From the NCBI GenBank assembly GCA_028015205.1, contig CM051517.1, forward strand, positions 11,890,501 to 11,954,500: a DNA stretch of 64,000 bases, in the 5' to 3' direction. Below the pieces are notes generated by a model. The model did not search any database, was not told where the DNA came from, and saw nothing but the letters and a program-made list of their open reading frames with translations. The DNA is from Mytilisepta virgata. Lineage: Eukaryota; Mollusca; Bivalvia; Mytilida; Mytilidae. The first letter of the stretch is position 1; every line of letters starts with the position of its first letter. A program made the translations under genes and the position numbers. Below, piece by piece: positions 50,589 to 62,165 of this stretch.

Positions 50589-51590
50589 ATGGTCATGGAA
50601 AATTTACACAGAAAGTTCGATTTAAGCGAAGAAAATCCAGCATGTATGTTGTCAGATTCCAGTTTTCTACAGTCAACCTCACGCCCAGAAATTCCAGATG
50701 GAAGCTGTGATACAAGTTCAGAAGATTTATACCAGCAAAAGAACGAATCTTCTGCATTGAACTCGTCAGATTCTGAAGACGATGAAAATGCTGTCAACTA
50801 TTCCGGAACCTCAACATTGTCGCAGCATAAACGACGATTTGCCGATGTCAAACCACCGTATTCATATATTGCCTTAATTACTATGGCGATAGAAAGTTCG
50901 TCTTCTGGAATGATGACATTGAACGAAATTTACAGCTTCATCATGAACCGATTTCCTTATTTTAAAGAAAACCAACAAAGATGGCAAAATTCAATCAGAC
51001 ATAATCTATCATTGAATGACTGTTTCTTGAAGATTCCCCGTGCTCCAGGACGCCCGGGCAAAGGAAACTATTGGGCTTTACACCCCGGATGTGGCGATAT
51101 GTTCGGTAATGGAAGTTTCTTAAGAAGAGCCAAAAGATTTAAGCTGAAAAGGCAACAGCAGGAAGAACAGGCACATGTTCAACATGTAAGTTCATATGGA
51201 CATTTTAATCTTTACGGAGGACCACCATCAGGATACAAACCTTATTCTCTTCCGACCCTTTCATCATTCCCACAAGGGCTGCACCAAACCCAGCAATATG
51301 GACTTCCACCAAAAACAGAAGCATGGAATTCTCCATCGACATCTGCTTACTCGTCTTATTATAATCCGGGAAGTTTCAGCAATTCTTTTGGATCTTCGTT
51401 CGGATCATCTCTAACAGGTTCATTAGGAGGATCGTATTTGCCCGGAACAAACGTTCATTCTGTACCGCCATCAAACCCTGGCTTATCAAGTGGTTTTACG
51501 AACAATTTGCCGAATTACTCATCATTACAACAAACGCCATATTGTGCACCACAGTATCCTGGACAACTGAGACTACAAGCAACTCAATGA
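50589..51590 (+). CDS. Forkhead-box transcription factor, FoxAB-like (single exon, 333 aa)
   Basis: This is an intronless frame of 333 codons with a good start context (AGAATGG). A second in-frame ATG lies two codons later. The forkhead domain spans about residues 88-186. It opens [20 protein letters not shown], has the recognition-helix segment [20 protein letters not shown] at 131-150, and ends in the wing-2 region [14 protein letters not shown]. The N-terminus is acidic and serine-rich ([14 protein letters not shown], 54-67). The C-terminus is rich in S, G, Y and P, typical of activation tails. [11 protein letters not shown] and DCFLK are FoxA-like, while [12 protein letters not shown] and NGSFLRR are FoxB-like, so the FoxAB class is the best fit. 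FoxE or FoxB cannot be excluded without a tree. It is a nuclear sequence-specific DNA-binding protein. No other gene shares its strand nearby, and a 13 kb gene-free stretch lies upstream. Confidence 0.93.
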   Translation: MVMENLHRKFDLSEENPACMLSDSSFLQSTSRPEIPDGSCDTSSEDLYQQKNESSALNSSDSEDDENAVNYSGTSTLSQHKRRFADVKPPYSYIALITMAIESSSSGMMTLNEIYSFIMNRFPYFKENQQRWQNSIRHNLSLNDCFLKIPRAPGRPGKGNYWALHPGCGDMFGNGSFLRRAKRFKLKRQQQEEQAHVQHVSSYGHFNLYGGPPSGYKPYSLPTLSSFPQGLHQTQQYGLPPKTEAWNSPSTSAYSSYYNPGSFSNSFGSSFGSSLTGSLGGSYLPGTNVHSVPPSNPGLSSGFTNNLPNYSSLQQTPYCAPQYPGQLRLQATQ

Positions 51591-51831
51591 CTGTTTGTTT
51601 GACTGGAGATTATTTTTCATGGTAGGAATTGTCTCATAAATTGTATGATCATGTGAGTTTCAAGTATTTTGAAATAGAAATGCAATATGAACAAGATTTA
51701 TTTATTTTTGTTTAAATATTTATATGTGCTAAATGTTAATTGTTTTTGTTAAAATTTATGTTTTGTAAACACATTGTATATATATTCAAAATTGTAAATA
51801 GTCATAATTTCGTGAAAATATGCAAAATGTT

Positions 51832-51837
51832 AATAAA
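51832..51837 (+). terminator. Candidate polyadenylation signal of the forkhead gene
   Basis: AATAAA, 242 bp after the stop codon in an AT-rich 3' region. A second AATAAA lies near 51966. No transcript end is known, so this is position-based. Confidence 0.4.
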
Positions 51838-52527
51838 TCATATTAACATGTTAAATCTATTTCTTATTTTACAATTTGACCCAAATATAATGTGCCCGAA
51901 CAGTTTGGACCTGAACACTGCTGATGCGATATAATTTTGTCGAAATGTGCAAATTCAGTGCATCAAATAAATGCGTTACCACTGTCTATGGAGTTTTCGA
52001 GGGTATTACCAACCCATTTGCTTCAATTTTTGAAATTTGAGTGTCTTCCTCACGCATAGCTCTGTCCTTATGTTATTTTTTGTTTCTAACCCTTCTTGAT
52101 AGTTGTATGGTTTTTTAACTTGTTCTAGAAGTTTTTGGTTATTATTTAGGCTTTCCACAATTTTGGTCTAAACAGTGTTCATGAGATAAAATTTGTCTGA
52201 CTATGCATACCAATGCATCTGATATTACAGATATGAACTTATATATAAGAATAAGGGGTATACATCACTGATATAAAAATTTATGGATTGTAAATAGGAA
52301 AAAGATTGGTAACATCTTAAGGTCTGTCAAATAATGATACCCTCCATCAGCAGGGTATCGCCTCAGTAGTAGTAAAATAAACCCGAAAATAATTACATTT
52401 CTTGCTTGCGATACGTATTTCATTACGTATGAACACAATGAATGTTTCATATCAAGACAAGTGACAACCCTCGAAAATGATAGGATTCTTGCTTGGATCA
52501 GATATATGCATCCAAGTTCTTTCCTAC

Positions 52528-52700
52528 AAACCCCTGACATCACACATTCATATTTTGCGGGTCGAACATATCGCCGCCTGGAGTGTAACCTAGAAAATTC
52601 TACCTAAGACGGAAATGGATTCTCTTGTGACCTTGAGAAAAACCAATGAAAATCGTTCACTTCCGACCCGCAAAATATGAATGTGTGATGTCTGGGGTTT
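52528..52700. mobile_element. Small MITE-like element with 37-bp inverted arms
   Basis: AAACCCCTGACATCACACAT then TCATATTTTGCGGGTCG (52528-52564) pairs with its reverse complement at 52664-52700 with one mismatch. The interior is about 100 bp with no frame. A target duplication is not clear. A flanking TA on each side is possible. Confidence 0.75.
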
Positions 52701-53030
52701 ATACGAATGAACGTGGATACAAAAACCTGACTTGGGAGGATGGACATATAAAGAATGGACAAGGGTTGAACCCGGAGTACATGAAATCTTTATGTTAAAC
52801 CAAAAACTACTAAAAAGTGAATAAACAATGGGAAATCAAGCATAGAGACTTGCTCCCCGTCTCTGAAAAATTTAACATCTACTGTCTTCTTCAACTGAGG
52901 ACAACAATTAAAAAGAGACGAGTAGTTGTTTATGGGAGTGAAAATCTGAATAGAAAATATTTAATGGCCACTGATTTTACAGTTTGGTGAGAAAACAGTG
53001 TTATATTCACCTATAGCTTTATAAACATTT

Positions 53031-56000
53031 CTACAGTTCCTCTTTTGATAATGTATCTAGATTCTCGTCTTTTATGATATTATCCGTCCTATCTTCTGGT
53101 AATTCCTTCGCTTTTGTTTTGAGGAAAGTGACATCATCATCCATTTCGAGAACGGTTGGCTCTTTATTATAGTAACTATTCAGGACAGGTTCCTCTCTGC
53201 CGACTTGAAATATCGTTTCAAGGTTTGGTATTGTTTGAAACATTTCAGCATAATCACAAACATGGAATTCGTACATAGTCAAAATATCATTCTTATCTCT
53301 GTCGATGAAGTTGAAAATCTGCAATTTAAGAACAAGAAAATTACTAACACGAAAACCTGACAAACTGAAATATATATTCATGATGGATCCATAAACATGA
53401 TTTATTGAAATTTATATTATTTGTGGCTCGTAGTAAGAAAACAATGATAAAATTAAATAAATAAATAAAACTTGGTGATCTAAATAATTCAATTGTTCCA
53501 TTATCATATGAATTATTGTTTTACATAGAACGGTAAATTATTTCATGCATTTTAATGACATTAATCATAAGATACGGTCTAAATTAATATGGACAATTTA
53601 TGGAATGAAAGTTGGTAGATCACGTTTTTATGGGCAAACAATTTATTTAATACTTATACCGCAACAAGCTTCTCATCTTGTGTATCTTCTGAAGAATATT
53701 TTCGGATACCAATTAAAAAGTCTTTTTTACTGACTTCCATGAGTTCGTCGAATGCATCCAAAAACATTTCCCTGAAATTATAAGAAAAACCGTAATCAAG
53801 TTATTTCTGAAAATAAATTTAAAGTAAACCATAAAACACTTATCTAAAACAAAATCAAGAAATATCTCCCTCATCCCACAGCTCTGCCCATAGTCCTTAA
53901 TGTTCTTTTGAGTATGAATCTCTCTGTTATACATTTTTTTTATATTGTTTTGGCTTTTATAATTATTGAATCTGAATACAAGGCATACTTTGTTGGAATG
54001 TTCATGTAGTGTGTGCACAGGGTGCATCTTCAAATATTTACAAACTGTTAAGTTTTACTGAGCTTGTATGTTACATTTAAGTTAATTTTTCCGGGTTCAA
54101 TCGAACAAACAGTGCAGAAGAATGCTACCTACCTAATTTCATTTTCTTCCGTCATTTCTTCTTCCATTAACGTTATATGCCTGAGTGATTTTGGTGCTAG
54201 AGTACCATCTAAGGGTTGGCAATCTGTTTTATTAAACCATCGTAAGTGATGTGACCAAACATTCACTGCCAAGTTACGTCCAGAATGAGAATATACATGA
54301 TGGTACCAGCTAAAAATGTAAAAAAAAATCATTTTTGTAGATTTTTTTTGTAAAGCGTTTTATATGAAGCTTCAGAAAATTTGAGAATAAATATGTTAAC
54401 AACAGTAAATATGTATAGGACTAGAATTTTTTTTTTCTATAAACATTCTAATTTATACCTGATATATGGTAAATGTATACAAGTCAGTTTAGTATTGTAC
54501 TGTGTTAATAATGTTCTTTTCCTAATAATGTAGAGCAGGGGCACATCTGAATGATAAAAAAATTGTCTTCCGCAAGTCTCCTGATAACTATATTACAGCA
54601 TGATAAGGAGGAGGAAATTTGATCATACATGTCATTTTGATTGTTTGATTGATTATTTACTATTTATTAACGAGATTTATATTGCTCCTTAGGTATATTT
54701 GTACTCTTTATATCATTTCAGGTTTTTGACAGGGCGTTGGTAGGTTATACATACTGATATGGGATAAACAAACAGTCTCCTTTTGTCATATTAACCAGAT
54801 ACCACGGAAGTCCCTGTAATTTCGGATATTTCTTCATGTCAACGGCTTCAACATCAACCATACTGTAAGCACCTTGATGCACAAAATGATCTCCTTCTAT
54901 TTCTTGTTTGTATTTCTGAGAACAAGCAAAAATAATATGGTTAACATGGAAATCTTTTTTTATATGAGCCCACCACATTTTTAAAATGCGCCAGTCCCAA
55001 ATTACGAGCCTTTGTCAGTGTTTTTTTATGTTCCAGTCTCAATTTATGAGCCTTTGTCAGTGTTTTATGTAACACTCCCGGGATATGACTTTTTCGTGTT
55101 TCTATTTGCCAGTCACAAGTCATGAGCATTTGTCAGTATTTTAATTTGCCATTCCCAACCTATGAGCCTTTGTCAGAGTGTTTATGTGCCAGTCCTAACC
55201 AAGAGTCTTTGTCAGTAGGTACATTTTTTCTTTATGTTGTTTATATCTTTTGAGGTATAGTTTTTTTTTTTTAGATATTTGTAGTTCAAGTTGAATTTCT
55301 TCACAACTCTATATTAACATATATCACGTAAATTGATTCTAAAATGTCTACTTGATCCAAATAATTAATCAGATTCAAAGTTCCCGTTCAATAAGTTTCT
55401 TCCCAAGTTGAACAACTACACTTTTATATAATTTCCGTTCCTCTCTACCTTCGAAAGGCGCTTGTGTCCAAAGCAATCATTTTTTTTCTCAAACTGTTAC
55501 ATAATCAAAAGTGATCATAAACCGTTATGGTTATTCCTACCTTATCAAACATAATCAAGTCTTTGTTACCATATAATAAACAATTTATGTTGTCTATCAG
55601 TGTTTATGGTTAATACTTTTCTTATCAGATACAATTAAGTCTTTGTTAGTTTCTGTTCCGTCTTATTCTTTTTTGGTTAGTTTATTATGTTTTTTCATTC
55701 CTGATGCATGCATCATTGTGGAGTTTGTTGTGTTCCATTCTCATGATTTTGTCTTTTCATTGGATTTCGAATTAACGGACTTTTCCTACTGTTTTGTCGC
55801 TTCGTTATTCTTTTGCCAATATTTACCACCTAACAAACAATTTATATCCTCTATAACTGTTTTAATGGTAATACCTATACCTGATCAGTTAATGGTAATA
55901 AATTATCAATCAAGTTTTATAATCATCTACTGTTAATGGTAATACCTACATGTACCTTATCAATCACGTTTTATTACCATCTACCAGAGGTTATGTTGTC

Positions 56001-59000
56001 TATAACTGTTAATGGTAATACCTACCTTATCAGTTAATGGTACCTACTTGTACCTTATCAATCAAGTTTTATTATCATCTAACAGGGGTTATGTTGTCTA
56101 TAACTGTTAATGGACAAACCTACCTTATCAGTTAATGGTAATGCCTACATGTACCTTATCAATCAAGTTTTATTACCATCCAATAGAGGTTATGTTGTCT
56201 ATAACTGTTAATGGTAATACCTACCTTATCAGTTAATGGTACCTACTTGTACCTTATCAATCAAGTTTTATTATCATCTAACAGGGGTTATGTTGTCTAT
56301 AACTGTTAATGGACAAACCTACCTTATCAGTTAATGGTAATGCCTACATGTACCTTATCAATCAAGTTTTATTACCATCCAATAGAGGTTATGTTGTCTA
56401 TAACTGTTAATGGACAAGCCTACCTTATCAGTTAATGATAATACCTACATGTGCCTTATCAATCAAGTTTTATTACCATCCAATAGAGGTTATGTTGTCT
56501 ATAACTGTTAATGGACAAGCCTACCTTATCAGTTAATGATAATACCTACATGTACCTTATCAATCAAGTTTTATTATCATCTAACAGGGGTTATGTTGTC
56601 TATAACTGTTAATGGACAAACCTACCTTATCAGTTAATGGTAATGCCTACATGTACCTTATCAATCAAGTTTTATTACCATCCAATAGAGGTTATGTTGT
56701 CTATAACTGTTAATGGTAATACCTACATGTACCTTATCAATCACGTTTTATTACCATCTACCAGAGGTTATGTTGTCTATAACTGTTAATGGTAATACCT
56801 ACCTTATCAGTAAATGGTACCTACATGTACCTTATCAAACAAGTTTTATTACCATCTAACAGAGGTTATGTTGTCTATAACTGTTAATGGCAATATCTAC
56901 CTTATCAGTTAATGGTAATGCCTACATGTACCTTATCATTCAAGTTTTATTACCATCTAACAGGGGTTATGTTGTCTATAACTGTTAATGGACAAACCTA
57001 CCTTATCAGTTAATGATAATACCTACATGTACCTTATCAATCAAGTTTTATTACCATCCAATAGAGGTTATGTTGTCTATAACTGTTAATGGTAATACCT
57101 ACATGTACCTTATCAATCACGTTTTATTACCATCTAACAGGGGTTATGTTGTCTATAACTGTTAATGGACAAACCTACCTTATCAGTTAATGATAATACC
57201 TACATGTACCATATCATTCAAGTTTTATTACCATCTAACAGAGGTTATGTTGTCTATAACTGTTAATGGTAATAATTATACCTTATCAGTTAATGATAAT
57301 ACCTACATGTACCTTATTAATCAAGTTTTATTATCATCTAACAGAGGTTATGTTGTCTATAACTGTTAATGGTAATACCTACCTTATCAAACATAATCAA
57401 GTCTTTGTTTCCATCTAATAAACAATTTATATTGTCTAGTCCATCATTGTGGAGAACAGATTTCGTACCACCACTGCTAAACCACATGATCACAGAAGTT
57501 ATAGATCTCTGCAAACCACCACACTGTAGAGATATGGGTATAGTTATGTCGTCTGAAAAAGACACAAACTCGGAAAAAACCTCGATTATTCATTTACCAT
57601 CATCGTTGTGATTAAACTATCCCTTTAAAAGAAGTATTGAAATTGTGTTAATTTTTGTTTTGAACGATTTTTTAAAATTTCTACACCATTTTAGAAATTA
57701 TAATATTATCATCGAATAATAGTTTTACTTACCTCTCATTTCATTTGCGACATCGTATACCATGTATACATTCGATTCGTTATATATCTCGAGAAACTTT
57801 GACATGGGCATCATATAAGCTTTAGCCTGACGATTCTCTTTTTTCCCACCTTCAACATCCACATAAATTTTTCCGTATTTTTGACTGAAAGAAAGACAGT
57901 ATACATCCGTCACATCTGATTCCATGTTTGTGCCAGTGACAAAAATAGTCCTTAGTTCTACGGTAAGTTTATTGTACAAATGTCCACTAATAGCCTTCAG
58001 TTTTACAATATGTTTTTTAATACAAAGCACAATTACATTAGTGATATAAGCATACACCATACATCATAGAGTAAAGAAGAACATGTCAGGATGACACTAA
58101 AGTCTCGCCCTCAAAATAGTTGACCGGAGTGGATTAGTCATTTAACTGAATAACTGAAAATAAGCAAAAGTCAGCAACTTTACATTTCCTATGGTCAATG
58201 AACCGTGAAGCCTAGGTCAAAACCATAAAAAGGCGTGAATTTTAGAAAGTTCATATCATAATGTACTTGAGGTGGGACGGATAGACAGACGAACGGACGC
58301 ACAGACCAAAACCTATATATCCCCCAACTTTAATTGTCGAAACATAAAAAGTGATTCAAGAAAATGCCCAAAATGTCTTAAAGGGGTATAGTTATCATTC
58401 ACTTAGAATCCTGAAATTGGGGCATTTTGACAATGACCAAATTACAAATTTCACATACTTCTGATTAAAAGACGGTCTAAAATTAAGTAATTTTACCCTT
58501 GTGCTTTATATTTTAAATAGGATACTTGAAAAAAGGTAAACAGAAAGTGGGAAAAATAAAATGGAAAAACTACACTATAAAACATACGGGGAACTATATT
58601 TGTGAACAGGAAAACTAATTGATGAGCATTAATTGTGGTCTTGGATCTGATTAACGAATTTTATAGGTTTCCAACAAATTTTACCACTTAAGTTCAGAAT
58701 TGAATGAAACACGCAGATTTTTCTAATAGTTATATATACGGAATTGTATACATTCAGAGCATGTGCATACATCTATAAAAAATATAATATGAAAAATACG
58801 TACTCTAAATATTTATCCGTCCATAATTTGTATGCTGGAAATTGCCCCTTTTCCAGAACACCTTTCACCAGGAATGGTTTGCTTTTTTCTAAATAGTTTT
58901 CGTAAAACTCTATCGGAGATGGAAAGTCTTTCAAAATAGTAATTCCACCAGTTGGCTTTCTGTGGTGTCCCAGTGGCTTTAGGTGTCCAGATAATTCTTC

Positions 59001-59063
59001 ACTAAGAGAGGCCTGGATAATGACCACATATAGACATAAAATCTTGATTCCAAGGTTAGCCAT
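53031..59063 (-). CDS. ER-type JmjC/cupin-8 oxygenase with EF-hand and KEEL tail (7 exons, 414 aa)
   Basis: Exons: 59063-58804, 57884-57733, 57552-57383, 54915-54755, 54309-54133, 53771-53735 and 53318-53031 (TAG). All are GT/AG and in frame. Residues 1-21 are a signal peptide (IKILCLYVVIIQA core). The JmjC fold runs about 40-265. Iron ligands are H172 and D174 (SVLHNDG) and H251 (PYHWYHHV). K187 in GNKDLIMF fits the 2-oxoglutarate-binding lysine. Exon 6 and exon 7 join to form an EF-hand (AFDELMEIFNFIDRDKND), with calcium ligands D325, D327, N329 and E336. The protein ends SKEEL, a KDEL-like ER-retrieval signal. N-x-T sequons (NMT, NKT) suit a secretory protein. The likely activity is protein hydroxylation in the ER lumen, substrate unknown. 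JMJD8 is a lumenal relative in mammals but, as I recall, lacks the EF-hand. Exon 6 is only 37 bp with a gtcagt donor, chosen because it restores the EF-hand and frame. Confidence 0.85.
55541..55597 (-). pseudogene. Partial duplicate of JmjC-gene exon 3 (3' end) with its donor
   Basis: In intron 3 of the JmjC gene, minus-strand translation gives DNINCLLYGNKDLIMFDK followed by a gtagga donor. The true exon 3 end at 57383-57439 reads DNINCLLDGNKDLIMFDK|gtaggt. Frame and donor are preserved, with one residue changed. No acceptor with a pyrimidine tract is visible upstream, so it is probably not a usable exon. It is much closer to the exon than the array units are. Confidence 0.85.
55640..55830 (-). 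repeat. Interspersed repeat, copy 2 (inverted relative to 1640-1830)
   Basis: It matches 1640-1830 on the opposite strand, including GTTTTGTCGCTTCGTTATTC and TTTGTTGTGTTCCATTCTCA. It sits between the partial exon 3 duplicate and the tandem array. Confidence 0.65.
55840..57382 (-). repeat. ~100-bp tandem array derived from JmjC-gene exon 3 and its splice donor
   Basis: About fifteen copies of TTATGTTGTCTATAACTGTT recur at intervals of mostly 99-101 bp and run straight into exon 3 at 57383. The plus-strand unit aligns with the exon end and donor: CTTATCAATCAAGTTTTATT then ACCATCTAACAGAGGTTATG, against CTTATCAAACATAATCAAGT then TTCCATCTAATAAACAATTT in the exon. On the minus strand most units keep GATAAGGTAGGTATTACC, identical to the authentic exon 3 donor region. 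The array fills intron 3 immediately downstream of the exon. Confidence 0.88.
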
Positions 59064-59620
59064 ATTGAAGTTTTTATAACAAACTAAAACAATGAATATC
59101 CTATTACAAATGAATGTTTATATATTGATATTTTTATGATTCTACAATATTTCTATGTATTCTCCGAATAATGACGTGTCGCATTGTTGTGGTGTCCTTG
59201 GGATAATTGTAAATGTATATTTCAGTGAAATTATTAATTTTGTTTACATGAATAAACATATGTTCAACATATATGTTTAATTAATATCCTGCACAATTAC
59301 CTTGTTTTTGTGGACAAGATTGATAACAGTATCTTTTACAGAAAGAGAAAGTCCCCATTTTACAGGAAACAATGATATTGCAATATTCTACGAAACATTC
59401 ATTTATTTGAATGATACTTTAGATATATACGTTATTGAACGTCGTTCTTCAGAGTATTTTAGACACTTTTCAGTTTACACCTGTTGTCTGTCACATTTTC
59501 AGGATGGTCTAGGGGCTATTTTACTGAATAGTCTTTCAGAGGTTCTTGTCAGTTTTGAAAAAAACAGTGTCCGATATTTAAATCTTTAAATACATGAACG
59601 CAATTACTTAAAAACCTGTT
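59064..59620. other. Region upstream of the JmjC gene
   Basis: No gene can be supported. The plus-strand frame at 59302-59589 (95 codons) has no recognisable domain. The JmjC promoter should lie just above 59063, but no core motif is clear. Confidence 0.35.
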
Positions 59621-59720
59621 ATATAGTTTATAAGATATAAAAACTAGATTATATAAGATATCTTATATATTATATGAGATATCTTGAAGTTATGATAAGT
59701 AGTAAAACGGCTTGCCATAC
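59620..59720. repeat. Second copy of the AAGATATCTT-palindrome element edge
   Basis: TATAAGATAT and AAGATATCTTATA palindromes are followed by TTGAAGTTATGATAAGTAGT and AAAACGGCTTGCCATA. This is the same order as at 9740-9800. Only a few palindromes are present here, against more than a dozen at 9425-9760. Confidence 0.8.
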
Positions 59721-59862
59721 AAAACCTTTCTAAAATGTACTACTCAAAGTTCTAAAAGACTTAATTTTAATGGGATAATTCTTAGATGATACACGTGGAA
59801 ACTTGCATTTGGTGGATACCATTTCTATCTTACACCAGACTAATAGTGAGACAGTTATATTT

Positions 59863-59955
59863 GTGTTATATTTCCCATTTTGTATATTACAAATTTCAAA
59901 ATGTATCTATAACATCTGATGTTATAGATACATTTACAAACTGGGAAATATAACA
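59863..59955. repeat. Foldback hairpin
   Basis: TGTTATATTTCCCATTTTGT and AAATGTATCTATAACATC on the left pair with GATGTTATAGATACATTT and ACAAACTGGGAAATATAACA on the right, almost without a loop. The left arm has an extra stretch of about 13 bp. No coding sequence is present. Confidence 0.8.
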
Positions 59956-60449
59956 AGCATGCAATGGTGAGATGGACTTTAAACAGTGTTCTGCATATAT
60001 TTTATGTTGAATAAGAAGTCAGGAAAAGATTTACATATTTCAGTTTGGTGAATTATAACAAATACAAATACTTTATTAGCACAAACTTATTTATAATAAA
60101 TTGTCAAGGCCCATATATAATGTAATAGTGTTATAACTTTATTGAAGTATGGTTTTACATCAAATGAAGTACATAAATAATGAAACGCAGCAATCGGAGA
60201 TTGCACATCCCCCCGCTCCCAGCAAAGTCGGAATGCACAAAGTCTGAACCCCTCATAATTTCAAATTGCATAAATAGAGAAAAAGTTTGACACTGATCTT
60301 TGGATATCAAGAAACAACACAGAAATATGAAATTGGACTTCTACTGCTCGGACAAAGTTGAATGCAAAAGTTTTAAGATGGATAAAATTGAAATGGCCTA
60401 CATCAAATGAATGTAAGTCTTAACTTGTCATGTCCATTAAATATATATA

Positions 60450-61150
60450 TTGTTTAGGGGTGGGGATCTCAACTGTTTTTGAGATAACTTGTAATTTTGT
60501 AAATGAGGGGGGTGGGGCCGACCCCCGGGGATGACCATTCAACTGGTCTTGTCATGCCCACTAAGAATATATATGGTTTAGGGGTGGGGATCTCAACTGT
60601 TTTTGAGATAACTTGTAATTTTGTAAATGAGGGGGGTGGGGCCGACCCCCGGGGATGACCATTCAACTGGTCTTGTCATGCCCACTAAGAATATATATGG
60701 TTTAGGGGTGGGGATCTCAACTGTTTTTGAGATAACTTGTAATTTTGTAAATGAGGGGGTGGGGCCGACCCCCCGGGGATGACCATTCAACTGGTCTTGT
60801 CATGCCCACTAAGAATATATATGGTTTAGGGGTGGGGATCTCAACTGTTTTAGAGATAACTTGTAATTTTCTAAATTAGGGGGGTGGGGCCAACCCCCGG
60901 GGATGACCATTAAACTTGTCTTGTCATGCCCACTAAGAATATATATGGTTTAGGGGTGGGGATCTTAACTGTTTTTGAGATATCTTGTAATTTTCCAAAT
61001 GAGGGGGGTGGGGGCTGACCCCCGGGGGTGACCATGTAACTCGTCTTTAAATGTGGAATAAAAATATATATGGTTAAGGGGTGGGGATATGAACTGATCT
61101 TACCATATTTTGAGATTTTACATATTAGGGTGTAGCCCCACCCCCCGGGC
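60450..61150 (+). repeat. 124-bp GC-rich tandem repeat, six copies
   Basis: GGGGTGGGGATCTCAACTG anchors fall at 60457, 60581, 60705, 60829, 60953 and (changed) 61078. Each unit carries GACCCCCGGGGATGACCATT or a close variant. The unit is far more GC-rich than its surroundings. Minus-strand open frames across it are a by-product of the repetition. Confidence 0.92.
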
Positions 61151-61640
61151 AAAAATCAAAATTCCGAAACCTTTGGCACAGACAACTCTTCAAGTGTTAC
61201 TAGTGTACCTAATTTCATGTTTCTATCTTCTACGGTGTAGGAGGAGTTCTTGGACAATCGTTTTTAGACATTTTTTAACTCCTTAGGGCATTGCCCCTAG
61301 GGGCGGGACCAAAATTTTGATACCCTCTTTCAACTTGGGAAAGGCAATATAAGTAGTGACATAAGTTCCAATATCCTAGCTTTAACACTTTTGGAGATAT
61401 CTCCATTTATTGGATATCGCGAAATTGGTTTTTCGCTCATAATTTGGCCCCAAGGGGTCGAATTCCAATTTTAAGGGGTCTATTCCCTAGTGGGTCATAT
61501 ACTCTTCCATGATGCCAAATTTCAAGTTTCTATCTTTTACCGTTTCAGAGATATGCCTTGCCACTACAGACGTACGTACGGACGGACGGACTGTATTACA
61601 TGATCCCTCCGCTTTCGCTAAGCGGGGGGGATAATAATAT
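61150..61640. repeat. Interspersed repeat tail with CGTACGGACGGACGG
   Basis: It includes GCCCCTAGGGGCGGGACCAA and ends near GACGTACGTACGGACGGACG, then CCGCTTTCGCTAAGCGGGGG. The GGACGGACGG motif links it to similar segments near 2465, 21488 and 58270. No gene is evident. Confidence 0.5.
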
Positions 61641-61769
61641 TAAAGTTTTATGTATAATATACATAATGTATTTCCCATCTGAATATCTCTATTTTAGAAA
61701 CAAATTGATATGAATGAAGAGGACATTCCTAGAATTAGTGATGAATCACTATTAAGAATAATTTTTATT

Positions 61770-62165
61770 TTGGAAACTACTCAGTTTGCTGGGACTATTT
61801 TTGGAAACTACTCAGTTTGCTGGGACTATTTTGGAAACTACTCAGTTTGCTGGGACTATTTTGGAAACTACTCAGTTTGCTGGGACTATTTTGAAAACTA
61901 CTCAGTTTGCTGGGACTATTTTTGGAAACTACTCAGTTTGCTGGGACTATTTTGAAAACTACTCAGTTTGCTGGGACTATTTTGGAAACTACTCAGTTTG
62001 CTGGGACTATTTTTGGAAACTACTCAGTTTGCTGGGACTATTTTGGAAACTACTCAGTTTGCTGGGACTATTTTGAAAACTACTCAGTTTGCTGGGACTA
62101 TTTTGGAAACTACTCAGTTTGCTGGGACTATTTTTGGAAACTACTCAGTTTGCTGGGACTATTTT
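61770..62165 (-). repeat. 30/31-bp tandem repeat, 13 copies, adjoining a LINE fragment
   Basis: CTACTCAGTTTGCTGGGACT recurs 13 times at 30- or 31-bp spacing. The two lengths differ by one T (ATTTTGG against ATTTTTGG), and some units have TTTTGAAAAC. On the minus strand the last unit is continuous with LINE code (INKIVPAN), so the repeat was seeded from the 3' edge of that LINE segment. Confidence 0.93.

Noticed and set aside
59302..59589. 95-codon plus-strand frame upstream of the JmjC gene
   Set aside because: No motif, no splice or codon-use support, and it lies in ordinary AT-rich DNA.
60469..61152. Minus-strand proline-rich frames of 65-80 codons
   Set aside because: They are produced by the 124-bp GC-rich tandem repeat. 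The repeat length is not a multiple of three and no protein feature is conserved.
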